DNA from: Epiperipatus broadwayi
Lineage: Eukaryota; Onychophora; Udeonychophora; Euonychophora; Peripatidae
Direction of reading: 5' to 3'
Length of the DNA stretch: 64,000 nt
Assembly (NCBI GenBank): GCA_028023455.1
Contig: JAQFVV010000017.1
Span: 7,036,098-7,100,097, forward strand
This document shows positions 34,360 through 46,395 of this stretch, piece after piece (positions within the stretch are counted from its first letter, which is position 1; each line of letters begins with the position of its first letter). The position numbers were made by a program, and so were the translations under genes. The notes under the pieces were generated by a model. That model was not told the origin of the DNA and did not search any database. It worked only from the letters and a program-made list of their open reading frames with translations.

Positions 34360-36240
34360 AAAATTATTTATAAGCAGACCCATAATGAGTCATTTTTAAT
34401 AAATTAGAAAATACAATTTTACTATTTATTTATCAATGCTCATTCATTCAATGTGTAAAAGGAAAATTTCTCTTTCATCTGACCTCCAACTGTTTATTTT
34501 GTAAATAAATTAACATTAATATCTGAAAAGGCTAAATCTTATTACTAACAGTGATCTTAGTTCACAGACATATATTATTTTAATGTTAAATTTTATTAAT
34601 TTCAACAATATGTAAACAACTTTTTACCACTGTCTTTTCAGATATCAATGTTGATTTATTTATAATATATGTGGTTGAAAGTCAGATAAAAGAGGAATTC
34701 TCTTTTCATCAGACTGAATGAATGAGTATTGATAAATAAAAAATAAAATTGTATTAAAGATATTTATTTTATATAGTGCGATGTTTGTTTGTTTTTTTAA
34801 ACCTGTAATAATAATCAGCCATTAAGCTAATGCACATGCGGTTTGTGGATTTTAACTATAAATGAATACTCTCACTTTCCAAACACAAGATAAAGTCTTT
34901 GTGAAAAGATAAAATGAATCCATCTAACCTTTCAACCCAAATGTTTAAGTATGGGCAAATCTTAAGCACTTGGAAATGAAAGCATGAAGATATTAAACAA
35001 TCACTTTAAATTACATTTACTATGCCTGAATGAATGACGATTGCGAAATTTACTAGAATTTAGGATACATCATTTTTAGTTGAAATTAAACATATATAAA
35101 TAAGATATTTATTTTATATAGCATGATTTTTTTTAACCTGTAATAATAATCAGCCATTAGCTCATGCACATGCGCTTTGTGGATTTTAACTATAAATGAA
35201 TACTATCACTCATTTCCGAGTGCTTAAGATTTGCCCATACTTAAACATTTGGGTTGAAAGGATAGATGGATTCATTCTATCTTTTCACAAAGACATTATC
35301 TTGGGTTTGGAAAGTGAGAGAATTAATTTATAGTTAAAATCCATAAAGCACATGTGCATTAGCTTAATAGCTGATTATTATTACAGGTTAAAAAAAAAAC
35401 ATCGTGCTATATAAAATAAATATCTTATATACATATGTTTAATTTCAACTAAGAATGACATATCGTAAATTCTAGTAAATTTCGCTAGCGTCATTCATTC
35501 AGGCATAGTAAATGTAATTTAGGGTGATTGTTTAATATCTTCACACTCTCATTTCCAAATGCTTAAGATTTTCCCATATTTAAACGTTTGGATTGAAAGA
35601 ATAGATGGATTCATTCTATCTTTTCACAAAGACTATCTAGGGTTTGGAAAGTGAGAGTATTCATTTATAGTTAAAATCCACAAAGTATGGCTGATTATTA
35701 TTACAAGTTAAAATTGTATTTGTAAGTTTATTAAAATTAATTGTTATGAGAATACTTGAAAATGATTTTGAGTAATGTATTTGAACGAGAATGTTCTATG
35801 ACATGATTACAATCCTAAATGTTTCATTTAAGTAGTAGAAAAAATTATTTACATGCTGTTAAAATTAAAAATATTTAATTTAAAAATAATATATGAATCG
35901 TTAAGTTGGCTTGATTAATTTGTGAACTAAGATTGGTGCTAATAATAAGTTTCAGTCTTTTTGGATATCAGTGTTGATTTATTTACAATATATATATATA
36001 GTTGGAGATCAAACGAAAGAGGGTTTCTCCTTTTATTAGACTGAATGAATGGGCACTGATAAATGAAAAATAAAATTGTATTTGAAAATTTATTAAAAAT
36101 GAGTTATTATGAGTCTGCTTACAAATAATTCTAGGTAACGTATTTGAATGAAAATGTTCTGAAATTGATTATATTCCCTCAAGGCTACATATTTAAGCAA
36201 TGGTAAAAAGTTGTTTACAAGCTGTTAAAATTAATAATAT
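34360..36240. repeat. Foldback A, interrupted by foldback B
   Basis: Foldback A has arms that match as inverted repeats at 34415-34535 and 34635-34755, for example ctcattcattcaatg against ctgaatgaatgagta, and cttttcagatatcaa on the right. A related copy resumes at about 35735-36240 (the tctttttggatatcag and actgaatgaatgggc blocks). Between them, 34755-35712 is a different palindrome (foldback B). The arrangement suggests B inserted into an A-type array. Confidence 0.7.
34755..35712. repeat. Foldback B, palindrome within palindrome
   Basis: Outer arms of about 330 nt: 34760-35095 reads aagatatttattttatatag, aataataatcagcc, gcacatgcg, and so on; the mirror runs about 35385-35712. The middle (35100-35415) is itself an inverted pair carrying the same blocks, so the unit appears four times in alternating orientation. 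A further single arm is at 52615-52860. Noncoding; a non-autonomous element. Confidence 0.75.
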
Positions 36241-36784
36241 ATACATATTGAATGTGATATTTTTTATATAGCAAAATATTTGATGAATATTTGGTATATA
36301 TACATAAATATATGTAAATATGTAATAAGATACATAAAAAACAAGTCAATTTATAAAGAGATATAATGTTAAGTTGATGCTTATATGATAAACTATTTGT
36401 GTTTCATGTATTGATAATTCTGAAAAAGATTGCTGGTTAATCGAAACTGTAAGGTTGATAAATTTTAATAACATAAACATTGTAACAGTAGTAAGAAAAG
36501 AGAATTTGTTTAACTTTTTATGACTTTATCAATGCATATAAAAGGATATAAGTTAATAATACTTTGTAAGGAAGTGTATTTTTCTATTTGTAGTTTTATT
36601 TGTAAAGGCAACAGATGTTACATTCACAACATTTATCAACAAGGATTCAGAATACAATTTTTAATTGGCATTTCAACTTTTAAGATAAAAAATAAATCAA
36701 TATGAAGCTGTGTTTATTGTAGCTGTTGCATTGACTGAGTTTAAATTTTATTATGAAACTCAATGCTTTTGATATTTTGATCAT
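36241..36784. other. Intron segment with one hairpin motif
   Basis: At 36419-36455 the plus strand reads tctgaaaaagatt, a 7-nt loop, then aatcgaaactgtaagg. This is an isolated copy of the recurring hairpin motif with a 4-bp GATT/AATC stem. The open frame 36520-36705 has no recognisable domain. Confidence 0.5.
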
Positions 36785-37500
36785 TTGAAGGCCTCTCCAA
36801 GTTCAATCCATCTTCTTTGATCTATAGTTTCTTTTCTCCACATCATCCCATACACTTATTTTATCTATCCATCTCACATATAGTCTCTTTCTAGATCTTT
36901 TGAAATCCCTTGAAGTTTAGTTTAAGATTTCAACTATTGTCCTCTCTTTTTGCAATATGTCCAGCCCAACTCTACTTGTTTCTTCGTTTTTTCAATGATT
37001 TTTCAGTAAGACCTGTTTGTTCTCTCACTCATGCATTTCATTTTCAATCTTTTTTCGTTACTGCAAATATGCATCTCTACATACTTCTTTGAGAGTTCTG
37101 AAATCTCTTTATTGCTCTTCCGTTAAATATCCAAGTCTCAGATCTATAAGTAAGGACTGGCAAAACACATTTATTAAATACCTTCCTTTTCAAACCCAAA
37201 AGCATATTTCATTTTAATATTAAGTTATTTCTATCAAGAGCACTCCAACCAAGAATAATATCATCCATCATGTTTCTATCTATAATCTGACCAAGGTATT
37301 TGTAGTTATTAACTTTTTCTAACTTATCATTACCAATCTTTATTTTCTTCTTTTGAGAAAATCAACATTACTTTAGTCTTTTTTAACATTTACATTTAGT
37401 CCTAGTTTCTTACTTTCATCTGAAAACTCTTGCAACATTTCCTAAAACTCTAAAGCATTATTTGCAATTTATAAACTTTTGGTATATCCAGATTTAAAAT
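36785..37500 (-). mobile_element. RTE-like LINE, C-terminal fragment
   Basis: Minus-strand translation with stops gives, in order, an M-L-Q-E-F-S segment near 37440, a Y-K-Y-L-G-Q-I-I-like block near 37300, a T-Y-R-S-E-T-W block near 37135, a W-A-G-H-I-A-K-R block near 36960, and a V-R-W-I-D-K-I end near 36865. This matches the 5.4-kb and 8.4-kb fragments, so it is the same family. The plus-strand frames at 36910-37217 are antisense shadows. Confidence 0.65.
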
Positions 37501-40149
37501 AAATAATAAACAGCAGTAAGAACTAAAGCTTTATCAATAGTAAAAAACATTTTTGTATGGACAATGCAATATTGATCTGAAAAAAATATAAATTTATGGC
37601 TTTTCTATAGATACCAGCAAATCCAGAGAAAAGATATCCAATATTACAGTCCTCTTTGGAAATAGGTGACCAGCAATAAAATAGATCAATTTTAGAAGAC
37701 AAGAAAAGCTAAATATTTTCCAGAGACAGAACTCAGAAGTAAGAGGAGTTGAAGGAATAGTATATTCACCACACCTTCTGATTAGTTTCAAGATCTCCTT
37801 ATGTTGCAGAATCAAACTCTTTCAAAAATGTGAAATGTTCAGAGAATTTAAAATGAAATGACTACTTTAACTGGTTTAGAATTTATTTTCTTGTATAAGT
37901 ACAGTTAAATTTTAATATATTTTCTTTTATATCACTAAAGAAATTAATTAAAAAGCTTACCTTCTGTTTCAAGTAACTAACCTCTTCCTTTTGAGACTCA
38001 AGGTGATCGTATGTCCATATTGAGTTGGCATTTTCATTTTGGGCATTTACTGATATGGCTATATGAATACTTATTCAATTTATCCAAATAATAAATTACA
38101 TGAGAATCCTGAAGCCAAATTTTTATACCACACTACATCTTAAATAAATTATATTTAAATTACTATCAATCAATAATACTTTTGAAAATGATTCTAAAAA
38201 GCTATGACTATTAGTTTTTCCAACCCAATAGGAATTTTTTATATAATCAGATTACTATAACTCACACAATATCTCTTTATAAAAAAAAAATTCGTCCCCT
38301 TCTACAATAATAATGAAATAAATATTAGATTCAATTTTATCTTAGAATTTACTAATGTCAGAAAAAGTTGAAATATTTTAATTTTACTTATGTCAAATAA
38401 AAAAATATAAATGTTCACTTTTTATACCAATAAATTTATTAGAGCCATAGATTTAAACTCAGATTTGAATAAAGTTTCATAAATCCTTCAAATCTTTATT
38501 AAGCTATCAGTGTCTAGATAAAATATAATTTTTTTTTTCTTGTTAGCTACAATTAGACTTTGAACCAGTTGCTATTTCTGAAATATACCAAGTTTAATGT
38601 GTATATGGAATACACTAACTATTGTAATAAAACAAACTAATTCAACATGCTCCACTATGTACATGAAGCTAAATCTAATGTAATTATAAATTGCTAATTG
38701 AGAGTCAAATTCACTTATGTGTTACTTTCATAATTAATCTGAATAGAATTTAAGTTTAGAGAAATGCATTAACAGTAAATTGTTTGCTAGTATAACATCC
38801 GGTATTTTGATTTGCAATAATTAAAAAAAAAGATACAAGCCGAAGATTTCCAAACTTAAAAAAACTTGGAATGAAAGAAAAATTGCATGCCTGTAATGCT
38901 ATTTATAATTTTGAAGTCAATTCATTTTTTGGGGTTGAAATTCTGTCAGCATCAAGCAAAATAAAAGTGGTCAGTGTAACAAAACTTGCTGTAAGATCAA
39001 ATAGAAAAAATTGTTTTTCAGAAAGACTAACCATAAATCTAAGAAACTGTTGGGAAAAGGCTTTAATCAAAGTTATTCCTGTTGCATTAGAAGACGCATA
39101 GTCTGCAACATTACAAGAATCTCTCTAATTGGAATAGTAATCATGTCAATTGAAACTAACTTTTAAAAGCTTACTGTACATTATTTACATCTTACATTAT
39201 GTCATCGAAAAATGAAACTACAGACACAGACAGAAAGCCTTTAATGTATTATATGTCAATAAAATGTTTTATTCATACATTCAGGGAACATGAGTTTTGC
39301 TTATATTTCAAGTGTTATTAAGGCTGTTTAATTTCAAATCAAAACTTAAGCATGTATCACTAAAGTGTTCATGTAGTATATGTTGTTTAATGGTTATGAT
39401 TTTGACTTCTGCTGATATTCTGCTTAGGATATCAAGCCCTATCATATTTCTTTGGGGAAAAAAGTCATGTGAACTATAAAGAACTTATTAAATACATTTT
39501 AAAATGGTCTTCATTCCTTTGCTATAAGGATGAGAAATATGATCTACTATCAAATCAGAAAATTTACTTGATTATACCCTATTTTTGAATTAAGGCTGAC
39601 TGAATAACTGTATTTGTACCAGGACATCCGTAAACATCTGCAAGAAGATATATTTGAGCTCTTAATCATATTGCTGTAATAATGCTATCCAGTAAGGTGC
39701 AAAAGCTTGCTTTCTTTGAATTCTCTAATATTAGAACATTATGCCCACAGATACCATTGTGCACGCCAATCCTTAACATCATCAATCTTCCATTAATACG
39801 TCAAGGAATTCCAAGAATAAAAAGTTACTAAGTTAGACTTTGGTATGAATCCAACAACATGCATTCTCTTTTCATTGATTCATCTGTCCTTTCAAAAAAG
39901 AGTGTAATAATCTATTTGTTCTATTATACTTCCTTCCTCCGGCAAATAAGTTCCCATTAAGAGCAGCCATATTAATTTTAAAACTTGAAAGCTCAACCAT
40001 TAGTGCTAACTTCTATATAGCTCTTTAATAGTTTGTATGAAGTAAAATCTGTACATAATATATATTCATATTTAGAAAAAAAAAAGATTTTAATGAAATC
40101 AATAATCATTTTACTATGTTTTTTGTAAATGTAGTCCATAAATAATAAC
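37501..40149. other. Intron sequence, unassigned
   Basis: No ankyrin exon was found. A 76-codon plus-strand frame at 38871-39101 has ordinary amino-acid composition but no recognisable motif. Neighbouring minus-strand frames (39990-39100) are also semi-open. The segment may hold an old unclassified transposon, but I cannot support a family. Confidence 0.35.
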
Positions 40150-40706
40150 TCAGATTATTGAAGCTTCCAATGAGTTATATAACATAAATAAACTCTCCAA
40201 AAGACACGTGATATCACCTGTTTCTTAGCATTTGTTCTTAAATATGCTTAGTTTATTTACATAATTTTAAATAAGAGAGTGAATTTGATCTATTGATCAT
40301 ATGTATTTATAGAATAAATGATAAAAATCACCATTTAAATATTCAAAGGGTCAAAGCCGAGTTTTATTTTAAATGACCTCTAAATATGAAATGGAAACTC
40401 ATTTTTAAAATCTATAAATAATAAATAACTCAGATTATATAACTCATTGAAAGTTTCATTTACTTCCTGTTCACTTACATATAATTCAAGTTATTATTTT
40501 AATATCTAGGGCTATTTAAAATAAAGCCCGGCTTTGATCCTCCGGATGTTTAAATGGTGATTCTTGTCATTTATTCTCTCTATATATGTAATCAATAGAT
40601 TGAATTCACTCCTTTAAAATTACATAAATACACTCAGCATATATATGAACAAATGCTTAGAGACAGGTAGTATCATCTGTGTTTTGGACAGTTTATTTAC
40701 ATTACA
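40150..40706. repeat. Foldback element C
   Basis: The left arm (about 40170-40390) contains aactctccaaaagacac, tttgatctattgatcata and ggtcaaagccgag. The right arm (about 40515-40706) contains the mirror blocks ggctttgatcc, tgtaatcaatagattgaa and ttttggacagtttattt. The end of the right arm is cut at 40706 by the direct repeat that starts there. A nearly complete right arm recurs at 45550-45720. Confidence 0.7.
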
Positions 40707-42648
40707 TGTAACGGGCACACATGCCGTTACATTCTAATAAATAAAATTAAAAATAAAAGTTCGCAGATAAAAACTTCTTTTTTAAGAATTAAACATTGAA
40801 AATTAAAAGTCATCTAAACTTTATATATATAAAATCGCACAGATGAAAAATTATTAAAAGAAAACTTTATTTAAAGAAAAAAAAGTATTTTAAAACTAAA
40901 TTTTCAGAAAGAAAAACTTAAAAGATTTAAAGATAAAAATATATCTTTAACAATGTATATAATTTAATTAATGCTACTGTGTAAAATGGAAATGATTATT
41001 TTCAATTAGTAAAAGTAAACTAGCCCTTGGGCATCTCAAAATGTAAATTAAAAGTCAGATAGGAGAGAAAAAACAATAGGAACAGAATGGCCAATAAAAG
41101 AAATCCCTCAGGAGATGGATCTCAATGAAACAATCATCATCATCATGACGTAATGTCCACTCGATCCGAAAGTTTAATATAAAAGGAAAAGTTTGGAAAT
41201 AAAAGAAGAAAGAGATGTGAAAGAAGAGGTGTGCTATATATGTTAGGGCGGAGAGAGTTGAAGGAGAAGAGATTGAAAAGACGCACTCTTCAATCCCATC
41301 AGTTTTTCAAAAAAAAAAAAAGGAGAAAGAGAAATGACCAATCATTTTCCTATACCAGCTAAAGTAAAGGACCTCCGGATGAATCAATAAAATGGCCAAC
41401 AGCATACTGGTCTCCCCAGGACATTGGGGGAATTAACACTGGATCCCAAATTGCAAGCAACTGTTAAAGATGAACTTTTTAAAACTTTAAGAATTATAAA
41501 TATAACTAATGAACATTAATTCTAAAACTTTCCAGTATTTGAAACAGTAAGAACTCTAAATTCTAAACTTTTCAATATTTAAATAGAAATAGAATTTCCT
41601 ATCTGACTAAATTATTCATTAATTATTTTTATTGAATGTATTTTGTTTTTTAAATCATTTCCATTAATTTATTTTTTCTGTTTTTTTTTAAGTGTTTATT
41701 ATGACTTTTTTGTTTTTCTGTTAAGCTAAACTTTTAATTAAATCATGTTAAATTTAAGTCAGGCGTGAATGGCTCCATAGATTTGTAAAGTTATATTAGT
41801 TTAATTAAGGGAGGGTTAATCTTAGGTTATTTGTTTCATAGTTAAATTGGATTAATTGATTGGATATATTGGTGTAATTAGTAAATGTAGTATGAAGATC
41901 TGCTAGGTAGAGGATCACATTATACGCCACACTTGGGTGAAATAAGCCTATTTCTTATTGACCATCGGAGACAGATGGTATTCCCCTGCTCCGCGGATCA
42001 CCCCTTTGCCTATGGAATGGGATCTAAGTTGGCAAAAAGCACCACAATTCCTTCCTATGGAGTTTTTTTTTATTGTTCTCACCAGACAGATGTAACATTC
42101 CTGTATTGGATGAGAGACAACTTCTTCTCTATAACCATGCTGTTCAGATGTGCATTTCTGACAGTATGGTATTGTGCTGTCGTATTCATGCTGCATTGAA
42201 TACATCGATATATCAGATAGATTGGCGTTGGTTTGACTGCGAATTTTTAGCATAAGGTTAAATAAGGGATAGAATATTTTCTTCTTCAAATGCAATCTAT
42301 GTAGTCTATCCATACTCTACACTCTAATAAATATAAATAAATTCATCTGTGCGAACTTCAAAAATAAAAGTAAAAATATAAATTAAATTCTAAAGTAAAA
42401 GTTAGACTAAAATAATAATTCTAAATTTATATATGTTTAATAAATGTTTGTGTGTGTTATTTCTGGCAGTGGCTTCTTTTATTTTTTTTAATATTGAAAA
42501 TATATTTTAATAAGAATTTATATTTTATAAATCTCTGCATCTCCCTGAGCTAGTGGCATGGGCTGATGGTCATATAATAAGATAAAGTTGGATCTTAACA
42601 GAACGTATCTGCCTACTATATAAATTTTCCAGGTTCCAATAGCCTAGT
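40707..42648. repeat. Direct repeat R, copy 1 (LTR-like)
   Basis: About 1.94 kb repeated at 43641-45549 with high identity by eye and small indels. It begins TGTAACGGGCA, which pairs with TGCCGTTACA just after it as a terminal hairpin. The body includes TATA-like runs, cagctaaagtaaaggacctc, and a cggagacagatggtattc block. The TG start and the same-orientation pair are LTR-like. No CA end, primer-binding site, gag or pol was identified, so an LTR assignment is tentative. The short open frames on both strands (41933-42313) are not conserved in copy 2. Confidence 0.75.
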
Positions 42649-42978
42649 GGTGCCCTGTACGGCAGATACAATGACACTCCAACTATCTGTATCACTCAGA
42701 CCATTATAATTGGAACCCAATGTGGCAGTGGCTTAGTTTATTATTTTTTTTAATATAAAAATTCTCTCTGCTGCTCCATGAGTTAGCGACTAGGGCTGAC
42801 AGTCGTAATAAAATATATATGTAAATTTTGGATCTTAACTTAATGTATCTGCCTACTATATAAATTTTCCAGGTTCCAATAGCCTGGTGGTGCCCTGTAC
42901 TGCAGATACAAGAAGACTCCAACTTCCAACACACCCCAACCATTATAATTGGACTCCCAACATAGGCCGATGTATAAT
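42469..42978. repeat. Two-unit tandem repeat, ~255 bp
   Basis: Unit 1 starts ggcagtggcttctttta at 42469 and unit 2 starts ggcagtggcttagttta at 42724. Both contain ctgcctactatataaa, ggttccaatagcct and accattataattgga. Unit 1 overlaps the end of repeat R copy 1. R copy 2 has only one partial unit. Confidence 0.75.
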
Positions 42979-43640
42979 AAACCATGAGTACCCTGAGTAA
43001 ATTTTTTTTTAATGAAATGTTTTTATCTACTGTATACTTTAAATCTTATAAAAGCACTGCCAAAAAGAAATAGCACATATATTAAAAACTAGACAAAAAA
43101 TATATTAATTTTAAATTGTAATTTCTTTTTAAAAAAAGAAAAAGTCGAAAGGTTGCAATTAATATAAGTTTTTTTTAAAAATATATATGATGCTTTAATG
43201 TGCATAGCCACGTAAGTTTATGATTGTAAATGTGACACCTTACGACGAGTGTCCTTTGGGAATTTACTTCAGTGTAACCCTATTTAAGCATTTCAATTAA
43301 TCATAAATAAGTTGGTGGTATATATAATTGTACTGCAAATATACAGGTATAAACCCATTATCTCTTAAAATGTATTTACTTCAATGCAACCTTCCTAAAT
43401 ATATAATTTTCTTGTCATACCATGTGTTTAAAAATGAAATGTAGAGAAAAAGAAACTCTTGGGGGGGGGGGAGGCGTAAACGTAGATGGTTCATAGGAAA
43501 ATGATAGTCAACATTTTTTTTTTTTGTATATAGTCTTTTTGTAAAATTACTAACCGAATGTCTTTGTAAATTTTCATTAATCGTGTACCGTAATTACTAA
43601 CCCTAAGTAAAATATTTTTTTTTAAGCAAGTTTACTGATA
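42979..43640. other. Spacer between the R repeats
   Basis: Noncoding DNA between the two direct repeats. It contains a run of 11 G at 43461-43471 and no reading frame that would support an autonomous retroelement. Confidence 0.5.
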
Positions 43641-45549
43641 TGTAACGGGCATACATGCTGTTACATTCTAATAAATAAAATTAAAAATAAAAGTTCGCAG
43701 ATAAAAACTTCTTTTTTAAGAATTAAAAATTGAAAATTAAGTCATCTAAACTTTATATATATAAAATTGCGCAGATGAAAAATTATTAAAAGAAAACTTT
43801 ATTTAAAGAAAAACTTAAAAGATTTAAAAATAAAAATATATCTTTAAGAAAGTATATAATTTAATTAATACTATTGTGTAAAATGGAAATGATTATTTTC
43901 AATTAGTAAAAGTAAACTAGCCCTTGGACATCACAAAATGTATAATTAAAGATCAGATAGAAGAGAAAAAACAATAGAAACAGAATGGCCAATAAAAGAA
44001 ATCCCTCAGGAGATGAACCTCAACGAAAGGATCATCATCATCATGACATAATGTCCACTCGATCCGAAAGTTTAATATAAAAAGAAAAGTTTGGAAATAA
44101 AAAAAGAAAGAGATGTGAAAGAGGTATGCTATATGTGTTAGTGCAGAGAGAGTTGAAGGAGAAGGGATTGAAAAGACGCACTCTTCAATCCCTTCAGTTT
44201 TTCAAAAAAAAAAAAAAAAAGAGGAGAAAGAGAAATAACCAATCATTTTCCTATACCAGCTAAAGTAAAGGACCTCCAGATGAATCAATAAAATGGCCAA
44301 CAGCATACTAGTCTCCCCAGGACATTGGGGGAATTAACACTGGATCCCAAATTGCAAGCAACAGTTAAAGATGAACTTTTTAAAACCATAAGAACTATAA
44401 ATATAACTAATGAACATTAATTCTAAAACTTTCCAGTATTTGAAACAGTAAGAACTCTAAACTTTTCAATATTTAAATAGAAATAGAATTTTCTATCTAA
44501 CTAAATTATTTATTAATTATTATTTTTATTGAATGTATTTTTTTTTTAAAAAATCACTTCCATTAAGTTATTTTTTCTGTTCTTTTAAGTGTTTATTATG
44601 ACTTTTTTGTTTTTCTATTAAGCTACTTTTAATTAAATCATGTTAAATTTAAGTCGGGCGTGAATGACTCCATAGATTTGTAAAGTTATATTAGTTTAAT
44701 TAAGGGTGGGTTACTTAGGTTATTTGTTTTGTGGTTAAATTGGGTTAATCGATTGGATATATTGGTGTAATTAGTAAATGTAGTATGAAGATCCGCTATG
44801 TGCAGGATCACATTATATGCTGCACTTGGGCAAAATAAGCCTATTTCTTATTGACCATCGGAGACAGACGGTATTCCTGTTCCACGGATCACCCTTTTGC
44901 CTATGGAATGGGATCTAAGTCGGCAAAAAGGACTGCAATCCCTTTCTATGGAGTTTTTTTTTTTTTATTGTTCTTCTCACCAGACAGATGTAACATTCCT
45001 ATATTGGACAATAGACAGTTTCTTCCCTATAACCATGCTGTTCAGATGTGCATTCCTGACAGTATGGTATTGTGCTGTCGTATTCATGCTGCATTGAATG
45101 TATCGAGATATCAGATAGATTGGCGTTGATTTGAGTGCGAATTTTTGGCCTAAGGTTAAATAAGGGATAGAATATTTTCTTCTTCAAATGCAATCTATGT
45201 AGTCTATCCATACTTGATACTCTAATAAATATAAATAAATTCATCTGTGCGAACTTCAAAAATAAAAGTAAAAATGACAATTAAATTCTAAAGTAAAAGT
45301 TAGACTAAAATAATAATTCTAAATTTATATATGTTTAATAAATGTTTGTGTGTGTTATTTCTGTCAGTGGCTTCTTTTATTTATTTTTTAATATTGAAAA
45401 TATATTTTAATAAGAATTTATATTTTATAAATCTCTGCATCTCCCTGAGCTAGTGGCATGGGCTGATGGTCATATAATAAGATAAAGTTGGATCTTAACA
45501 GAACGTATCTGCCTACTATATAAATTTTCTAGGTTCCAATAGCCTGGTA
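43641..45549. repeat. Direct repeat R, copy 2 (LTR-like)
   Basis: It matches copy 1 from TGTAACGGGCA onward, including atcatcatcatgac (near 44033), the cggagacagacggtattc block (near 44859) and the aataaatataaataaattc A-rich end (near 45225). It stops at ggttccaatagcctggt, where a foldback C arm begins. Compared with copy 1 it lacks the ~40-nt a-rich insert near 40880 and has several small deletions. Confidence 0.75.
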
Positions 45550-45720
45550 TTCTCTCTATATATGTAATCAATAGATTGAATTCACTCCTTTAAAATTACA
45601 TAAATAAACTCAGCATATATATGAACAAATACTTAGAGAGTTAGTATCATCTGTGTTTTGGGGAGTTTATTTACATTATATAACTCATTGGAAGTTTTAG
45701 TTATCTCCTGTTCAATTAAA
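45550..45720. repeat. Foldback C, right arm copy
   Basis: It repeats 40562-40706 (tctctctatatatgtaatc through tttatttacatta) and continues into tataactcattggaag, the natural end of the arm that is missing at 40706. Confidence 0.7.
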
Positions 45721-45759
45721 TATGGTCCATTAATATATTAAAAATTGGAAAAAAAAAAA

Positions 45760-46395
45760 TTCTTTAACACCCTTTTTTTTCAAATCTGGTTTTTTTGTTT
45801 TATTAACCTTTTTAAAATTTTAGTTTAGTTTTCCTTCAACGTTTTGATCATATTGTATGTTCATTGTCAAAAATTGATCTGCATATATACATATATATTT
45901 ACTTTATAGAAATAATAAAATCTTGGCAATGACTATATAATATGATATTTTATGAACCTTCTTAAAATTTTATTTTAGTTTTTCCTCCAATGTTTTGATC
46001 ATATTAAATGATCACTGTCAAGAATTGATCTGTTTATATACATATATATTTACTTTATAAGAATAATTAAAGGAATTTGAACACAGACTTTCAAGCATCC
46101 TTCAACTATCCACTCCATCTTATATAATTGATAAACATGACCAAATACATGTGGAAAAGATAAATGATCTCCAATATACATATTTCATGCTGAACCAGCA
46201 CTCATTAGTTGGTCTAGACCAAACTGCCACCTCTGAATATGGGTTACAGAGAGACATAATTTAGTTATTCATCATAAAAATAATAAAATTCTTGACAATG
46301 ATCATATAATGTAAATGAAATCTTGGGAGGAAAACTGAAATAAAAAAAAACAAGATTTGAAAAAAAAAGTGTATTAAGGAATGTTTTTTTTTTTA
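45760..46395. repeat. Foldback D with inner duplication
   Basis: The left side starts ttctttaacacccttttttt and the right side ends aaaagtgtattaaggaa. Inside are two same-orientation blocks on the left (45815-45905 and 45955-46065) and an inverted partner at 46270-46345. The blocks carry the recurring hairpin motif on the minus strand, with a TGATCAT/ATGATCA stem in the second. Confidence 0.65.

Noticed and set aside
38871-39101. 76-codon plus-strand frame as a host gene
   Set aside because: No motif, no splice context and no start context; semi-open frames exist on the opposite strand too.
41933-42313. Overlapping open frames on both strands within repeat R copy 1
   Set aside because: The matching frames in copy 2 (44851-45280) differ in length and have altered codons, and no motif is recognisable. 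Chance open frames in a repeat.
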